Made by a program: the position numbers and the translations under genes
The notes under the pieces: model-generated
What the model saw: only the letters and a program-made list of their open reading frames with translations
Database searches by the model: none
What the model was told of the DNA's origin: nothing
In this document: in pieces, positions 6,374 through 7,699 of the stretch
Numbering within the stretch: the first letter of the stretch is position 1
Layout of the letters: each line of letters opens with the position of its first letter
NCBI GenBank assembly: GCA_029863035.1
Contig: JAOTWH010000103.1
Coordinates: 1 to 7,699 of the forward strand
DNA: 7,699 nt
Direction of reading: 5' to 3'
Source: Acidimicrobiia bacterium
GTDB lineage: Bacteria; Actinomycetota; Acidimicrobiia; UBA5794; JAOTWH01

Positions 6374-6913
6374 TCAATAACGGAGACCATCCAGTTCTTG
6401 GGGGGTGTTGATGCTGCCTGCCCACTTAGCCGGGACTGGAACGGCCTTTGCCAAATTGTCCAGAAGGACCTGCATCGATAGCTCGCCAGCCGCGATCAAG
6501 TCGTGGACTTGCGATGCCACCGATCGTCGATACACAGCGAACAGTGGCTGCCAACCCCCGGCATCCCGAAAGGCCACTGCGTGCCCGGGCACCGCCATTA
6601 GCAACGCCACCCACCCCGGATCGACAAAAGCCATATCGCATGAAACAAGCAGCAGCTCTTCGTCATCGACGTCGCCCAGTGCTGTGACCAAACCTCCCAT
6701 CGGCCCGAGGCCCGGCTCGTCGTCTGAGATAGTGCGTAAACCGAGGTCGAGGTACTTGTCGTCAACATCCGCCACGACAGTGGTCGAGGACACAACCGAG
6801 GTCAGGGCTTGCGCCACGCGCGCAATCAACGGTTGGCCTGCCAGCTCGGCGCGGGCCTTGTCGGACCCGAAGCGGATGCTCTTTCCCCCGGCCAGGATGT
6901 AGAGCGGGATCAC
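6374..6913 (-). CDS. mobA: Molybdenum cofactor guanylyltransferase MobA
   Basis: The 179-residue protein starts with the nucleotidyltransferase signature LAGGKSIRFGSDKA (residues 7-20), which binds GTP, and has the expected later motifs: DDEPGLGPMGG (64-74), SCDMAFV (91-97, metal-binding Asp93), QPLFAVYRR (122-130) and INTPQEL (168-174). MobA joins GMP to molybdopterin to give the guanine dinucleotide cofactor carried by DMSO-reductase and formate-dehydrogenase family enzymes. Length is near the usual 190 residues. The usual Pro after CDM is Ala here. The start is a GTG whose last two bases are shared with the moaB stop (GTGA, four-base overlap), so translation is probably coupled. The need for a dinucleotide cofactor fits the formate-dehydrogenase-like genes at the left of the window. 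Identification as MobA is firm; MocA-type cytidylyltransferase is a less likely alternative. Confidence 0.9.
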   Translation of the reverse strand: MIPLYILAGGKSIRFGSDKARAELAGQPLIARVAQALTSVVSSTTVVADVDDKYLDLGLRTISDDEPGLGPMGGLVTALGDVDDEELLLVSCDMAFVDPGWVALLMAVPGHAVAFRDAGGWQPLFAVYRRSVASQVHDLIAAGELSMQVLLDNLAKAVPVPAKWAGSINTPQELDGLRY

Positions 6914-7434
6914 CGCTCTAGGGGGATCTCGTCGTATGGAGCACCGTGGCCCTCGCCCCGCATTGTGCCGATGGCATGGGGCAGCAGATCGATGAGAGCT
7001 TCCAGGCTCTCGACCGCGCCCTTCTCGGAGCCCGGGAGATTGATCACCAGGGAACCCCGCACCGTTCCCGCCAAACCTCGCGACAGATAGGCCTTGGGAC
7101 TCGACTGGGCGCCCCTGGCCCTTGCCAACTCCATGAGTCCGGGGTGATCGCGCTCCAATACGGCGTGGGTGGCCTCGGGGGTGACGTCGCGCGGTCCCAG
7201 GCCGGTCCCACCCGTGGTGAGAATCAGCTCGGGTGCGGGGACACCCTCGGCCCAGTCCACAATCTGATCGGAGACGGCAACAACATCATCTGGCACAACG
7301 GCCGTCGTGAACTTGGTCGCTTCGAGGCGGGCCTCAAGCAAGGCCACCAAGGCCGGGCCGGCGGTGTCTTCGGCTGCACCCTGGAAACACCTGTCGGAAA
7401 CGGTGAGGACGGCGAAGGTGATCGGCTCGGTCAC
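6910..7434 (-). CDS. moaB: Molybdopterin adenylyltransferase (MoaB/Mog family)
   Basis: A 174-residue protein beginning TEPITFAVLTVSD after a GTG start. The frame stays open upstream to 7641, but that stretch is moaC read in another frame and gives a Gly/Arg-rich sequence unlike the family. The GTG at 7434 shares one base with the moaC stop (TAGTG), a normal coupled start, and gives the usual family length. Motifs are LTVSD (10-14), TTGGTGLGPRDVTPEA (73-88), the core of the molybdopterin-binding fold, and SRGLAGTVRG followed by LVINLPGS (118-136). The enzyme adenylylates molybdopterin before metal insertion. The single-domain form could be called moaB or mog; the SRG-x-AG-x-RG stretch favours MoaB. 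It overlaps mobA by four bases downstream. Confidence 0.9.
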   Translation of the reverse strand: MTEPITFAVLTVSDRCFQGAAEDTAGPALVALLEARLEATKFTTAVVPDDVVAVSDQIVDWAEGVPAPELILTTGGTGLGPRDVTPEATHAVLERDHPGLMELARARGAQSSPKAYLSRGLAGTVRGSLVINLPGSEKGAVESLEALIDLLPHAIGTMRGEGHGAPYDEIPLER

Positions 7435-7699
7435 TAGGGAGCGTTCCACTCGCCGCTGCGTCCACCGCTCTTGTGGAGCAAACGCACCTCTTCCACCACC
7501 ATCCCCTTGTCGACCGCCTTGCCCATGTCGTAGACGGTGAGCGCGGCAACCGACACTGCCGTTAACGCCTCCATCTCCACCCCGGTGCGAGCGGTGGCCC
7601 GCACAGTTGCCTTCACCATGACGAACGGCCGCTCGACCCATGCCTCAACATCGACGTGGTCGAGCGGCAGCGGATGGCACAGCGGGATCAGCTCGGCGG
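7434..7699 (-). CDS. moaC: Cyclic pyranopterin monophosphate synthase MoaC (C-terminal part, N-terminus off window)
   Basis: The minus-strand frame is open to the window edge and gives about 87 residues, roughly the second half of a MoaC of about 160. The visible start carries the hallmark [10 protein letters not shown] (7691-7662). The Met at 7619 is internal. Further on come [21 protein letters not shown] (ending near 7524) and the active-site Asp-x-x-Lys in YDMGKA (Asp at 7529-7527, Lys at 7520-7518), then LLHKSGG and a TAG stop. Many homologues have Cys where this one has Gly in YDMGKA. MoaC, with MoaA, converts GTP to cyclic pyranopterin monophosphate, the first step of molybdopterin synthesis. 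Its stop overlaps the moaB start by one base, making it the first visible gene of the leftward operon. Confidence 0.93.
   Translation of the reverse strand, partial: AELIPLCHPLPLDHVDVEAWVERPFVMVKATVRATARTGVEMEALTAVSVAALTVYDMGKAVDKGMVVEEVRLLHKSGGRSGEWNAP

Noticed and set aside
6405..6902. 165-residue plus-strand open frame opposite mobA
   Set aside because: It mirrors the mobA frame, has a Ser/Thr/Pro-rich composition typical of antisense frames in high-GC DNA, and shows no recognisable motif, while mobA is well supported.
7435..7641. Upstream extension of the moaB frame to 7641
   Set aside because: The added residues are moaC read in another frame, Gly/Arg/His-rich and unlike the family; the GTG overlapping the moaC stop gives the normal length.

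Overview
The window comes from a high-GC bacterium. GTG starts, overlapping stop/start codons and a secreted S8 protease with Trp-Ser-Gly-x-Ser repeats suggest an actinobacterium-like lineage, perhaps related to Acidimicrobiia. That placement is inferred from style and protein families, not from a phylogenetic marker.

Left part, + strand (1-1166): the 3' end of a NuoF/FdsB-like flavin and iron-sulfur subunit overlaps by one base a 304-residue multi-cluster iron-sulfur protein. This second protein resembles the N-terminal electron-transfer part of NAD-dependent formate dehydrogenase alpha subunits. It ends just after the [4Fe-4S] motif that normally opens the molybdopterin catalytic domain, so the catalytic domain is absent here.

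Middle, + strand (1331-5640): after a gap of about 160 bases comes a secreted subtilisin-like protease with three near-identical 45-bp tandem repeats at its 3' end, closed by a strong 13-bp-stem terminator. It is followed by an 866-residue membrane protein with a multi-helix N-terminus, a GAF-like region and GGDEF and EAL domains. The key residues for making and degrading cyclic-di-GMP all look intact.

Right part, - strand (7699 down to 5666): a tightly packed molybdenum-cofactor operon reads leftward: moaC (N-terminus off the window), a moaB/mogA-type adenylyltransferase, mobA, then a TusA-DsrE fusion protein whose TusA half lacks the usual Cys. moaC/moaB overlap by 1 base and moaB/mobA by 4.

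The likely theme is an NAD-linked molybdenum or tungsten enzyme at the left and the cofactor pathway at the right: MoaC makes cPMP, MoaB/Mog adenylylates molybdopterin, and MobA makes the guanine dinucleotide form used by formate-dehydrogenase-like enzymes. The TusA-DsrE fusion is a candidate sulfur-handling partner. The protease and the cyclic-di-GMP gene lie between these two halves and have no obvious link to either. No tRNA, rRNA, CRISPR array, insertion sequence or attachment site was seen.
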